From NCBI GenBank assembly GCA_041495845.1, contig JBGQDM010000008.1:1-51404 (forward strand): a stretch of 51,404 nt of DNA, given 5' to 3'. Below the pieces are notes generated by a model. It was not told the origin of the DNA. It made no database searches and worked only from the letters and a program-made list of their open reading frames with translations. How positions within the stretch are numbered: position 1 is the stretch's first letter; every line of letters begins with the position of its first letter. The stretch is from JBGQDM01 sp041495845. GTDB taxonomy: Bacteria > Acidobacteriota > Terriglobia > Terriglobales > Acidobacteriaceae. Made by a program: the position numbers and the translations under genes. Positions 36,553 through 44,650 of this stretch are shown piece after piece.

Positions 36553-37725
36553 TTAGTCTGAAGATTGTCCGGAAGCATCGGCCGCGCGCCGGTGCCGGCG
36601 GTCGATCTTCTTTGGCTGACCGCCACTGCCTGTCTCCGGACTGCCGCCGTTCAGGAACTGGAGTAGGCCTTCCACCTGCTGCCGCTGCTCTTCGTTGTCG
36701 AGCGCGAAACGCACGCCCATACCGAAACCCGGATTCACCGTGCGCACCACGCCCCGGCTCCGCAAACGCATTTCCTCGGCGCGTACCTCAATCACCAACT
36801 CGGTGCCGTAGGGAAACGGCGAGGGCATCTCGATATAACAACCAGTGGAGCTGAGGTCGGTAAGGCTGCACCAGTGCGGCACCTTCGGGCCGGGTTTATA
36901 AACCTGCGCCCCAAGCCGGCATTCCAGCCGCGATTCGTCGCGCCGGTCGGAGTCGCTGACCGGAACTAGAACTTCTCTCAACGCCTCTAGAGCGGCGGGC
37001 GCCGGCGTGGGCGCGGCCGGTATGGTCATCGAGCGCTCAGGAACCAGCAGGTCGGTGGCCCGGGCGGCGGACCACGTATCCAGGGTACGCCGCGACAGGT
37101 GCGGCACATTCACAAATCGAATGCCTGCCCGGCCCGCCGCATCCTGCCACACCAATTGTCCGGCAAGCCGGATCGTGTCTTTTGATCCTGGCATCTTGAA
37201 ATGAAAGTAGAGTTGGGCTCCGTCGGGAATTCTCTGTGTCGTCTGCAACGTTGTCCCACTTCCGCTCAGATTGAGCAGCGTGACCGACACATCTTCCACT
37301 CCCGCAAAACTGACCGCGGTGGGAATCTGTACCGCTACCCGGCTACCCTGGCGCCGCTCATCCTGGCTCAGGCGCAACGCGGCTCTTAGACTGTTGCGGG
37401 CTTTCTCCGCCGAGATGGGTTTGTACAAGACAAAATTTACGCCGAGCGAGAACGCCCGTTGCGCGCTCGCTGTCCCTTCCATCAGCGCCACCAGCAGCCG
37501 TTTGCGATGGTCGGCACGCTGGCGGAATTTTCCGGGCACCGCCTCCGCCACCTGGGGCTGGTCCCAGTCAATCAGCACCGCATCAAAGGCCTGCCGCTCC
37601 AATCGGGACAGCGCATTGTGCACATCCCGGCAGGGTTCTACCCCCACCCCCATGTCTCGCAGGATAGTGGTCAGTACCCGGAGAATGTGCTCATTGGAAC
37701 ACACCAGGAGCGCTTGCAGTCCCAT
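36553..37725 (-). CDS. degenerate receiver domain fused to two PilZ domains
   Basis: This is a 390-residue cytoplasmic protein. Residues 1-118 form a CheY-like receiver with the phospho-acceptor position D53 (LIDWDQ) and K102 (LYKPIS). The acidic pair normally found near residues 10-12 is replaced by C9, S10, N11 and E12, so metal binding and phosphorylation may be lost. PilZ domain 1 (about 118-215) has RRQGSRVAV and LLNLSGSG. PilZ domain 2 (about 262-360) has RRDESRLECR and LTDLSSTG, and both keep the c-di-GMP motifs. It could bind two or more c-di-GMP and act as a response adaptor. Its promoter region faces the zinc-binding membrane protein gene. Confidence 0.9.
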   Translation of the reverse strand: MGLQALLVCSNEHILRVLTTILRDMGVGVEPCRDVHNALSRLERQAFDAVLIDWDQPQVAEAVPGKFRQRADHRKRLLVALMEGTASAQRAFSLGVNFVLYKPISAEKARNSLRAALRLSQDERRQGSRVAVQIPTAVSFAGVEDVSVTLLNLSGSGTTLQTTQRIPDGAQLYFHFKMPGSKDTIRLAGQLVWQDAAGRAGIRFVNVPHLSRRTLDTWSAARATDLLVPERSMTIPAAPTPAPAALEALREVLVPVSDSDRRDESRLECRLGAQVYKPGPKVPHWCSLTDLSSTGCYIEMPSPFPYGTELVIEVRAEEMRLRSRGVVRTVNPGFGMGVRFALDNEEQRQQVEGLLQFLNGGSPETGSGGQPKKIDRRHRRAADASGQSSD

Positions 37726-37760
37726 ACCAGGCTCATGCTAGCTTCGACCCGTACCCGTCA

Positions 37761-37858
37761 ACAAGTTACCTGCGTCACCGACCCCAACGAGGCCGTTTCC
37801 GACCTACTCCCCCGTCTTCACTACCTTCTCCGGCTGGCCAGTGACGCCGGTAACTTGT
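37761..37858. repeat. 98-bp segment with 18-bp inverted ends
   Basis: ACAAGTTACCTGCGTCAC (37761-37778) is the inverse of GTGACGCCGGTAACTTGT (37841-37858) with one mismatch. The interior is 62 bp. GTACCC occurs on both outer flanks (37751-37756 and 37860-37865). It lies in the divergent spacer between two genes. It could be a MITE-like remnant, a paired operator or an RNA hairpin. Confidence 0.75.
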
Positions 37859-37918
37859 AGTACCCACCGCGCTGACGTAATTTCAAGCTGACCTCGTTCC
37901 ACACATAAGGATCTTCCT

Positions 37919-38320
37919 GTGTCCGCAAAACTTGGCACCGCAATTCTCGCCGCTGGCGCACTCCTCATGCTCGCTGGTCTCATCGCTCTTCCCGCTGGTT
38001 TTGGGCCGCACGCAGACGCCACCGCCCTGGCTTTGGGCGCGGGCATTTTTTCCACGGGAGCGCTGTTCCTGGGTGCCGGTTTCTATGTGAAAGCGCGGGC
38101 GCTGGGAACACTCCAAGTCCAAGAAAAGCGGACGGGAACCAAGTCAGGCCGTGTCAAGCGCATCAAATGCGAGGTGTGTCAGGCACCGGCAGTGGTCCTC
38201 TGCGCCCCCCACCGCACTCCCCTTTGCTCAGATTGCCTGGTTGGTCACTACGATCCCCGTTCCTGTGGCTACGCTCCGCTGGCCCGCAAGGCCAGTCGCG
38301 CTGCTTCTGCCTCCCGTTAG
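37919..38320 (+). CDS. two-helix membrane protein with B-box-like zinc-binding domain
   Basis: This 133-residue protein starts at GTG 37919, with AAGGA 7 bp upstream. Two membrane helices (about 5-26 and 36-56) are joined by a short loop. A basic linker leads to a compact Cys/His domain: C84, C87, C95, H98, C103, C106, H110 and C116. The order CxxC, CxxH, CxxC, H, C could hold two zinc ions in the manner of a B-box. I do not recognise the full protein. Membrane-tethered zinc domains of this type may mediate protein contacts. It stands alone between a receiver-PilZ gene and a pilin operon. Confidence 0.8.
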   Translation: MSAKLGTAILAAGALLMLAGLIALPAGFGPHADATALALGAGIFSTGALFLGAGFYVKARALGTLQVQEKRTGTKSGRVKRIKCEVCQAPAVVLCAPHRTPLCSDCLVGHYDPRSCGYAPLARKASRAASASR

Positions 38321-38526
38321 AACATGCCTCCCCGTTAGTAATCTCTGTCCGTTACTGACATTAGTACCTGCCCCAGCGGTTCCCTAAGGTACTTTGACCG
38401 TGCTGGGTTCTCCACCTAAGCTTGGGTGAGTTAGGCGGACTGTAGTTGCCACACAATGCTTTCCCCACTCTGCCCGAGTTGTTGAAGTTCAGTGTCGGTT
38501 GCGAAATTCTTTGGGGGCTTTGGATT
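38321..38526. other. upstream region of the pilin operon
   Basis: This 206-bp spacer holds a near-perfect hairpin (GTTAGTAA with TTACTGAC) close to 38335-38360. A second inverted pair, CCTAA with TTAGG, lies near 38413-38434. TTAGTACCTGCC here resembles part of the inverted repeat at 37761. I see no convincing sigma-54 or GEMM riboswitch pattern. GGGGG lies 9 bp before ATG 38527. Confidence 0.35.
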
Positions 38527-39189
38527 ATGAGGAAGTCATGGCGGGTTCGCTGCACGAACACAGGCCCGGGCGGCCGGATGCCCCGTGAGCGCGGTTTTTC
38601 GCTCATCGAAATGGGCGTGGTCATGGCCATCTTAATGATCATGGGCGCCTTCACACTCCTCAGCCTTCGTCCCGCCATGATTGCCGCGCACGCCGATGAT
38701 GCGGCCCAGATCACCCTGATGCAGCTGCGCAACGCCCGCCAGAGCGCGATCTACAACCGCAAGATGTACATTGTGACCTTCTCCGCCGCCAACACGACGC
38801 CGGCCACGATCATCACGCAGCGTCTGGACATCGTCGGCGGAGTTCCCGTGAACATCAGCACGGTGGCCATGCCCCTGGAATTCCAATTCACCGCGATCGC
38901 AGGAGTTCCCAACACCGCCGGCACAACGCCGGACGGTTTTGGTATCGGCAACCGCGCGGTTGACTTCTCGCAGGGCATCAACCTCGGCGTCCTCAACGTG
39001 CTTTGGTTCATGCCGGATGGCACGGCGCAAGACGCCAACGGCAACATCAACAGCGGCGTGGTCTACACCGCGCAGCCAGGGAACCTGTACAGCTCACGCG
39101 CCGTCACGGTATTTGGCGCTTCCGGCCGTTCCCGAACTTACCGCCTCATTGCAAACAAAGTAGGCAACGCCACGTGGGTGCCACAATGA
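38527..39189 (+). CDS. GspH/FimT-type minor pseudopilin
   Basis: This 220-residue prepilin starts at ATG 38527 or at ATG 38578. A GGGGG site favours the first and the typical short leader (MPRERG) favours the second. The class III signal is RG/FSLIEMGVVMAILMIMGAFTL-like: cleavage after G, then F, E5 and a hydrophobic helix (text given in parts: GFSLIEMG, VVMAILMIMG). The remainder is beta-rich, with VMPL-type strands and a C-terminal ASGRSRTYRLIA, as in GspH/FimT. It would initiate or prime a type IV pilus or pseudopilus. Its stop overlaps the next gene by 4 bp. Confidence 0.88.
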   Translation: MRKSWRVRCTNTGPGGRMPRERGFSLIEMGVVMAILMIMGAFTLLSLRPAMIAAHADDAAQITLMQLRNARQSAIYNRKMYIVTFSAANTTPATIITQRLDIVGGVPVNISTVAMPLEFQFTAIAGVPNTAGTTPDGFGIGNRAVDFSQGINLGVLNVLWFMPDGTAQDANGNINSGVVYTAQPGNLYSSRAVTVFGASGRSRTYRLIANKVGNATWVPQ

Positions 39190-39764
39190 AATTGTCTCCG
39201 TTGCAGTCGCGCCAGCGCAGCCGTCACGGCAGCGCCGGCTTCACCTTGCTGGAAGTCTTGATTGCCGTGGTGGTGCTCACCATCGGCATGCTGGGAATCC
39301 TGTCGGTGTTCACTACCGCTATCGCTGCCACCCAGTCCTCACAGGAGGACCAGATCGCGCGTCAGGAAGCCTCGGAGGCGATGGAGAGTATCTTCGCCGC
39401 CCGCGACACGGCGCAGATCGCCTTCAACCAGATTCAGAACCAGCCCAACGGCATTTTCCTGGTCGGCTTCCAGGACATCAAACTCCCCGGCGCAGACGGG
39501 CTGGATGGCACGGTCGATGACGCCGGCCTGCAGAGCCTGACTCTGCCCGGCAGTGACGGCGTCCTCGGAACCGCCGACGACCAACTATTCCTGATGACCA
39601 ACTATCAGCGGCAGATTCAGATCAACCAGGTGGTGAACCCAGCTACAGGACTGGTCGACCCCAACCTGCGGCAGGTCGTCATCACCATCCGCTACTACAC
39701 GCCGCAGTTTGCCATCAAACGGCGAGATTATGTGCTCACCTCCTACATTTCCGCATTCCGCTGA
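39186..39764 (+). CDS. PilV-type minor pilin
   Basis: This 192-residue prepilin has the leader MKLSPLQSRQRSRHGSAG and the cleavage site G/FTLLEVLIAVVV with E5. The PilV-like helix has GMLGILSVFTTAIAATQSSQ. The C-terminal domain contains two Asp/Gly-rich loops, GADGLDGTVDDAG and GSDGVLGTADDQ, that look like calcium-binding turns. Its ATG overlaps the previous stop (ATGA). It is the second of four pilin genes. No ATPase or secretin gene lies in the window, so the machinery is encoded elsewhere. Confidence 0.9.
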   Translation: MKLSPLQSRQRSRHGSAGFTLLEVLIAVVVLTIGMLGILSVFTTAIAATQSSQEDQIARQEASEAMESIFAARDTAQIAFNQIQNQPNGIFLVGFQDIKLPGADGLDGTVDDAGLQSLTLPGSDGVLGTADDQLFLMTNYQRQIQINQVVNPATGLVDPNLRQVVITIRYYTPQFAIKRRDYVLTSYISAFR

Positions 39765-39771
39765 GGCGCCG

Positions 39772-40857
39772 ATGACCAAAATGACTCCAAAACGCGTATC
39801 TGGTTTTAGCCTCGTGGAACTTCTGATTGCCATGGCTGTCGGCATGGTGGTCCTGAGCGCCATCGTCAGCATCTTCATCAAGGCCAACGATGCGGCCGAG
39901 TTGGTCGGGCGCCGGGCGGAGATGCAACAGAACGCCCGCACCGCCATGAACATCATTGCCCGCGACATCAGCTTGGCCGGCGCCGGTTTACCCACCGGCG
40001 GCGTGCAGTTGCCCAGCGGTAACGGCGCCGCCGCTTCCCGCTTTGCCACCGACCAGTCGGCCAACAGCTATGTAAAGAATTTCAACTGGCCCAGCAACAA
40101 TCACATGTTCTCCATCATTCCTGGCCCTGCTGGCGGCGTGTCCCTGACGGTGGGCAGCCAAATCACCGACGTACTCACCGTGACTTATATCGACGACACG
40201 TTTCCGTTGAGCAGCGGATTTGTCATCACCTTCCCCAAGGCCGACGGCACTCAGTTGCAAGCCACGGCTATCGCCGCGCAAAATCCGCCGCCCATTAACA
40301 ATCCAGGGACCGGCCTCGCTCTCGGCGACGTCATTCTGGTCACCAATCAGAACGGTTCTGCGGTCGGAGAAATCACCAACATCACCAACGCCGGCCTCAT
40401 TACCTTTGCCAACAATGATGCCCTCAACCTCAATCAGAGCGGGGCCCAGTTGGGCAACATTGCCGCTCTGATTCCCGCTGCCGCCAACACCACGGCCACT
40501 CGCATTCGCATCATCAGCTACTTCATTCAGTTGCTGGCTGGGCCCGACGGCGTCGCCGGAACCGCGGATGACGTGCCTCGCCTGATGCGCCAGGTCAATG
40601 GGCAGACTCCCTATCCCGTCGCCGAGAATATCGACAACCTGCAGTTCACCTACGACATCGTCGACGACACCGGGGCCATCAGCTCCAATCGCAAAGACCC
40701 GCTCACCGACGGCTTCTCGCTGAACCAGGTGCGCAAGGTCAATGTCTGGATCAGCGCCCGCAGCACTTATGACAACGATGCGCTGCATTTCCAGGGCATC
40801 AACCTGGCTACCTCCGTGAGCGCACGCAACAACAGCTTTAGGGACCGTTACCAATGA
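39772..40857 (+). CDS. PilW-type minor pilin
   Basis: This 361-residue prepilin starts at ATG 39772, 7 bp after the PilV-type stop. The cleavage site is SG/FSLVELLIAMAVGMVV with E5. A PilW-like coiled helix (AAELVGRRAEMQQNARTAMN) and IIARDISLAGAG follow. The long C-terminal part contains GPDGVAGTADDVPRLM, the same DGxxGTxDD loop as in the PilV-type protein. It ends with VNVWISARS and a variable tail. The stop overlaps the PilX-type gene by 4 bp. Confidence 0.9.
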   Translation: MTKMTPKRVSGFSLVELLIAMAVGMVVLSAIVSIFIKANDAAELVGRRAEMQQNARTAMNIIARDISLAGAGLPTGGVQLPSGNGAAASRFATDQSANSYVKNFNWPSNNHMFSIIPGPAGGVSLTVGSQITDVLTVTYIDDTFPLSSGFVITFPKADGTQLQATAIAAQNPPPINNPGTGLALGDVILVTNQNGSAVGEITNITNAGLITFANNDALNLNQSGAQLGNIAALIPAAANTTATRIRIISYFIQLLAGPDGVAGTADDVPRLMRQVNGQTPYPVAENIDNLQFTYDIVDDTGAISSNRKDPLTDGFSLNQVRKVNVWISARSTYDNDALHFQGINLATSVSARNNSFRDRYQ

Positions 40858-43565
40858 AGAATCAGAAGCATGTGGGGGACAAAACGATGAACGATGCAGG
40901 TGCTACTTCACGGGGCTATGCCCTGATTGCGGCATTGCTGATGCTCATGCTGCTTTCCAGCATGGCGATTGGCCTGTTCATGCTCACCAGCACCGAGCGC
41001 CGCACCGGCAATAACGACCTCGAGAACAATCTCGCTTACTACGGCGCCTCCGCGGGCATGGAGAAAATGACGTCCGATCTGGCCACTCTCTATACGGTCA
41101 ACCAGGCCCCCTCCCTGGCCAACGTTCAGGCTCTCAGCGCCAATCCTCCAGACGTTCCGGGCGTGACCTTCACCGAATATTTCTACAACGTACCCAGTAC
41201 CAACGGCGTGATCAACCCTCCCATCATCGACAATGTGCACACCGGCCAGAATCAGGGCCTGGTGGCGCAGATCATCCCCATGACGCTGCAGGTCACTTCC
41301 ACCCGTCCCGGCAACGCCCAGGTACGCATGCTGCGCACCGTGGAAGTTGCTCTCATCCCGGTGTTTCAGTTTGGTGTCTTCTCGGATAGCGACCTCAGCT
41401 TCTTCAACGGTCCCAATTTTGACTTTGCGGGCCGTGTCCACAGCAACGGCAACATGTTCCTGACTCCGGGCGGCAGCCTGACCTTCCACGCCAAAGTTAC
41501 CTCCGCGGGCGAGATCGTCCGCGACAAGCTCGCCAACGGTGTCGACGGCAACGCCTCCGGGCACGGGGGCCCCGTGTATCTGCCCAACACCGCGACCGGC
41601 TGCGATGCTGGCGCGCCGGCGCTGCACTGCATCAACCTGGGCATGAATCAGGGAAGCTGGCTCGGCGGTGTGCCGCCGGTTACCGGCGCAGCCAACAACG
41701 CTTGGACCGGAATTTCCACCGGCACCTATGCCAGCTGGGTGGTCTCCCGAGCGAACGCCCTCCGCTTGCCCTTCGTCGCAGGCGGCGCCGACCCTGTCGA
41801 AATCATTCGCCAACCCCCGCCGGGTGAAGTCCTGGGCGCCGGAGTCTCTCCCTCGCGCCTCTACAACCAGGCCCAGATTCGCGTGTTGATGGCCGACACG
41901 CTCGCGGACCTGCACGCGGCCCCCTACGACGCCGACGACGTCCTTCTGGACAACTTCCCGCTGAACGCCAACTACCCCCTCGCGCTCTTCCCGGGTGGCG
42001 CGCCTGCAGGTGGCCCTTTTACCACTTACGCTGCTGGCGTACCCGTCGCGGGCGTAGGCAACATGTATTTTGGCGTGGGTGATCCTGTTCGTGACGCGGA
42101 CTTCCGGATCCCCCGCTACCTCGGTGCCGTCCAGGTCCCGGTACCCACCCGCTGGCCTCTCGTCGGCGGTTTCTTGCGCGTTGAAGTCCGCAACTGCAAC
42201 GGCTGCGCCTACCGCGGCGTCACCCGAGAATGGCTTGCCTTCGGCTTCTCTCGCGGTCTCACTCCACCGGTTGCCCCGGGCGCCAATCCGATCAACGCCA
42301 ACGCCATCCTGCTGCTGCAAATGCAGGCGGATCGCAACGGCGACGGCGTTCTCGGAGTCGGGGACGGCATCGTGCTCACCAATGCGGGCTCAGAAAACAG
42401 CTGGTTCCCGCTAAACTTCTATGACACCCGCGAAGGTGAAGTCCGCGACGTCGTTGCTGCTGGTTCCAGTTGCTCCGTCAACGGCATCATGGACACCGTC
42501 GAACTCGACGTAGGCAACCTCCGCCGCTGGCTCACCGGCGCCGTCGCCGGCACCGGCAACCTCGTCGACTCGAATACTCTCAACGGCTATCTGTTCTATT
42601 TTTCAGATCGCCGCGGGATGAGGAACAACCCCAACATCGTGCCCGCTCCGCCCCAGCCCATCAAAAACGGCGAGTACGGCTTTGAAGACACCATCAACGG
42701 CGCCGTCGCCGCGGGCACACCCAACGGCGCGCTTGAAGCGAATAACCCCGGCACCGTGCAGTCGCCTGAGGACGTGGATCGCAACGGCCTCCTCGATAAC
42801 TGGGGCGCGGTCGACGTGGGCGATGGTTTCGGACTTGATACCAACACCACGCTTACGAACGCCGTCGCCCGCAATCCTTACCAGCGCACCACCTGCTTCA
42901 CGGTGGGTCGCAAGAATCGAGTCACCGGCGCGCGCCATACCATCATGCTGGTCGACGGTACGTTGGGCAATCTGCCCACTCGACCCAATGGTACGGGCGG
43001 CTTCACCGTCGGCTCGGAAAACCCGCTCTACATCGTGGGCAACTACAACGCCACTGCGGCCGGTTTTGGGGCGAACAACGCCGCTGCCGCCGTCATTGCC
43101 GACACCGTCACCGTGCTCTCCAGTAACTGGAACAACACGGGCAGCACCGCCAACAACACTCGCGGCAGCATGGAATATCCGACTCTCGTCGGCAATCGCG
43201 ATGCCGCCAGCACCTTCTATCGCGTGGCCATCGCTGCCGGCAAGAACATGAACTTCCCCCAACCCGCTGGGTTCGCTGCCGCCGCTGACTACGGCACCGA
43301 CGGCGGCATGCACAACTTCCTGCAATACCTCGAAAACTGGGGCGGCCAGAACCTCAACTATCGCGGCTCCCTGGTCAGCCTCTACTACTCACAGTACGCC
43401 ACCAGCATCTACAAATGCTGCACCACGGTTTACAACCCGCCCACCCGTAATTACGCGTTTGACGTCCTGTTCCTCACTCCAGCCAACCTCCCGCCCGGAA
43501 CCCCGATGTTCCGCGATGTGGCCAACGTCAGTTACCGGCAGGACTTCCGTCCGCCACCGTTCTGA
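40854..43565 (+). CDS. PilX-type protein with very large C-terminal region
   Basis: This 903-residue protein begins with a PilX N-terminal segment (GYALIAALLMLMLLSSMAIGLFMLTSTERR, in parts: hydrophobic 23-45, then a TSTERRTGNNDLENNLAYYGASAG helix with the conserved N-x-x-A-x-x-A-A-x-AG spacing). Ordinary PilX is about 170-200 residues, so some 700 residues are extra. That region is Gly/Asn/Pro-rich and has RVHSNGNMFLTPGGSL and an EF-like loop DRNGDGVLGVGD at about 493-504. It could be a pilus-tip adhesin, the role PilY1 plays elsewhere; that is inference. The start may instead be ATG 40887 with GGGGGA upstream. A terminator follows. Confidence 0.88.
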   Translation: MKNQKHVGDKTMNDAGATSRGYALIAALLMLMLLSSMAIGLFMLTSTERRTGNNDLENNLAYYGASAGMEKMTSDLATLYTVNQAPSLANVQALSANPPDVPGVTFTEYFYNVPSTNGVINPPIIDNVHTGQNQGLVAQIIPMTLQVTSTRPGNAQVRMLRTVEVALIPVFQFGVFSDSDLSFFNGPNFDFAGRVHSNGNMFLTPGGSLTFHAKVTSAGEIVRDKLANGVDGNASGHGGPVYLPNTATGCDAGAPALHCINLGMNQGSWLGGVPPVTGAANNAWTGISTGTYASWVVSRANALRLPFVAGGADPVEIIRQPPPGEVLGAGVSPSRLYNQAQIRVLMADTLADLHAAPYDADDVLLDNFPLNANYPLALFPGGAPAGGPFTTYAAGVPVAGVGNMYFGVGDPVRDADFRIPRYLGAVQVPVPTRWPLVGGFLRVEVRNCNGCAYRGVTREWLAFGFSRGLTPPVAPGANPINANAILLLQMQADRNGDGVLGVGDGIVLTNAGSENSWFPLNFYDTREGEVRDVVAAGSSCSVNGIMDTVELDVGNLRRWLTGAVAGTGNLVDSNTLNGYLFYFSDRRGMRNNPNIVPAPPQPIKNGEYGFEDTINGAVAAGTPNGALEANNPGTVQSPEDVDRNGLLDNWGAVDVGDGFGLDTNTTLTNAVARNPYQRTTCFTVGRKNRVTGARHTIMLVDGTLGNLPTRPNGTGGFTVGSENPLYIVGNYNATAAGFGANNAAAAVIADTVTVLSSNWNNTGSTANNTRGSMEYPTLVGNRDAASTFYRVAIAAGKNMNFPQPAGFAAAADYGTDGGMHNFLQYLENWGGQNLNYRGSLVSLYYSQYATSIYKCCTTVYNPPTRNYAFDVLFLTPANLPPGTPMFRDVANVSYRQDFRPPPF

Positions 43566-43579
43566 TTCCAGAACATAGC

Positions 43580-43613
43580 AAAAAGCCCCGGCCAAAAGCC
43601 GGGGCTTTTTTCT
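43580..43613 (+). terminator. rho-independent terminator of the pilin operon
   Basis: AAAAGCCCCGGC (43581-43592) pairs with GCCGGGGCTTTT (43598-43609) around the loop CAAAA and is followed by T-rich sequence. It may also serve the convergent gene, since the stem is A-rich on one side and T-rich on the other. Confidence 0.92.
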
Positions 43614-43676
43614 TGTTTTCGTGTGTGCGGCGGGCGGCCTTCGCCCGCCTTCGCCGCGAAGCGGCCGCTAAGGCCT

Positions 43677-44639
43677 CTACGCGCTTCTCCGCGGCACGCG
43701 CACTGGACTCCCTACCGCCTGCGTGGCCTGCGTTACCTCGGTCTCAGTTCCGGCTTTCAAACTCAAGTCGCTGGCCCAGCAATCGACTACAGCTTTCCAC
43801 TCTCCGTTGCTCTGCCGCGCAAAAATCATCACGTATTTGGCCCGCTCTTCACGCCTCTTGCCGACGCTTACCGGTGCCAGCATCTTGCAGCGTCCGGCTT
43901 CAAACGCAATGTCCCCGACCACCAGCACCCGCAGCGGATCCATCTCCACTTCTCCCAGCCCGGCATCCAGTACCGACGTGAAAAACTCGCGGATCGCCGC
44001 GCCCCCACGCACCGGCGGATAATTCGACCGCAGCACCAGCGCATCCGCGGCATACAAATCCACCAGATCGTCCAAGTGCTTCATGTTGCACGCCACGACC
44101 CAGTCATGCACCAGGCGCCGGATCGCCGCCTCGTGCCGGGAAAGACCTCCCGGTGTTGCCGACGTTCCAGTTCCGGCAACGCGATTCCCTTCCTTCTTTC
44201 CTGCCCCAGCGCCGGCCAACGCTTGCAGCAGTCCTTCGCCGCCGCCGGCGATATGGTGATAGTGATGGTGGTAGTGGTGCTGCCCCGAAGGCTGCGCCGC
44301 GGACGCCGCCGCGAGTGGACTACCACAAGCGCCACAGAACCGTTGCCCCACCGCGTTGCCCCCACCACACGCGGCACAGCGCGCTCCGCCTTCCCCGGCC
44401 ACTGCCCCGCCGTCGCCCTGCTCTCCGCGCGCCACCGCTTGCCGTTCCAGACGCTCCAGGGCCTGCATCGCGGCGGCCACCGATTCATCGCTCGGCTTGA
44501 TCCGCTTCATCTCCGGCAGCACTTTCTGAAAAAACTCCGCCGCCGAATTTGGTGGCAGCTCGCCACCTTCCGCAGTTGTTTTGGGCTTGACGTCGCTGGT
44601 TGGTTTTTTTTCGTCCAAGGGGTATTTGACCTGCCCCAT
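43677..44639 (-). CDS. zinc ribbon - His/Tyr cluster - NTF2-like domain protein
   Basis: From ATG 44639 this is 320 residues with no signal peptide. Residues 1-80 are polar with a helix (AAEFFQKVLPEMKRI). A zinc ribbon follows with C88, C91, C102 and C105 (CAACGGGNAVGQRFCGACG). Then comes a run of seven histidines and two tyrosines (HHYHHHYHH, 121-129). Residues of about 168-295 form an NTF2/SnoaL-like domain (RRLVHDWVVACNMKHLDDLVDLYAADALVLRSN, in parts: helix, then ALVLRSNYPPVRGGAAIREFF). The His cluster next to a ribbon suggests metal binding; that is inference. It is transcribed 11 bp after the TonB-C-like gene. Longer upstream frames are rejected, since they run into that gene. Confidence 0.85.
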   Translation of the reverse strand: MGQVKYPLDEKKPTSDVKPKTTAEGGELPPNSAAEFFQKVLPEMKRIKPSDESVAAAMQALERLERQAVARGEQGDGGAVAGEGGARCAACGGGNAVGQRFCGACGSPLAAASAAQPSGQHHYHHHYHHIAGGGEGLLQALAGAGAGKKEGNRVAGTGTSATPGGLSRHEAAIRRLVHDWVVACNMKHLDDLVDLYAADALVLRSNYPPVRGGAAIREFFTSVLDAGLGEVEMDPLRVLVVGDIAFEAGRCKMLAPVSVGKRREERAKYVMIFARQSNGEWKAVVDCWASDLSLKAGTETEVTQATQAVGSPVRVPRRSA

Positions 44640-44650
44640 TCTACAACGAC

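Noticed and set aside
37761..37858. Insertion sequence
   Set aside because: The 98-bp segment encodes nothing and no transposase lies in the window. At most it is a MITE-like remnant.
40908..42320. 470-codon minus-strand frame opposite the PilX-type gene
   Set aside because: The composition (Gly, Val, Arg, His) is that of an antisense shadow. The plus-strand gene is in a clear operon with pilin genes.
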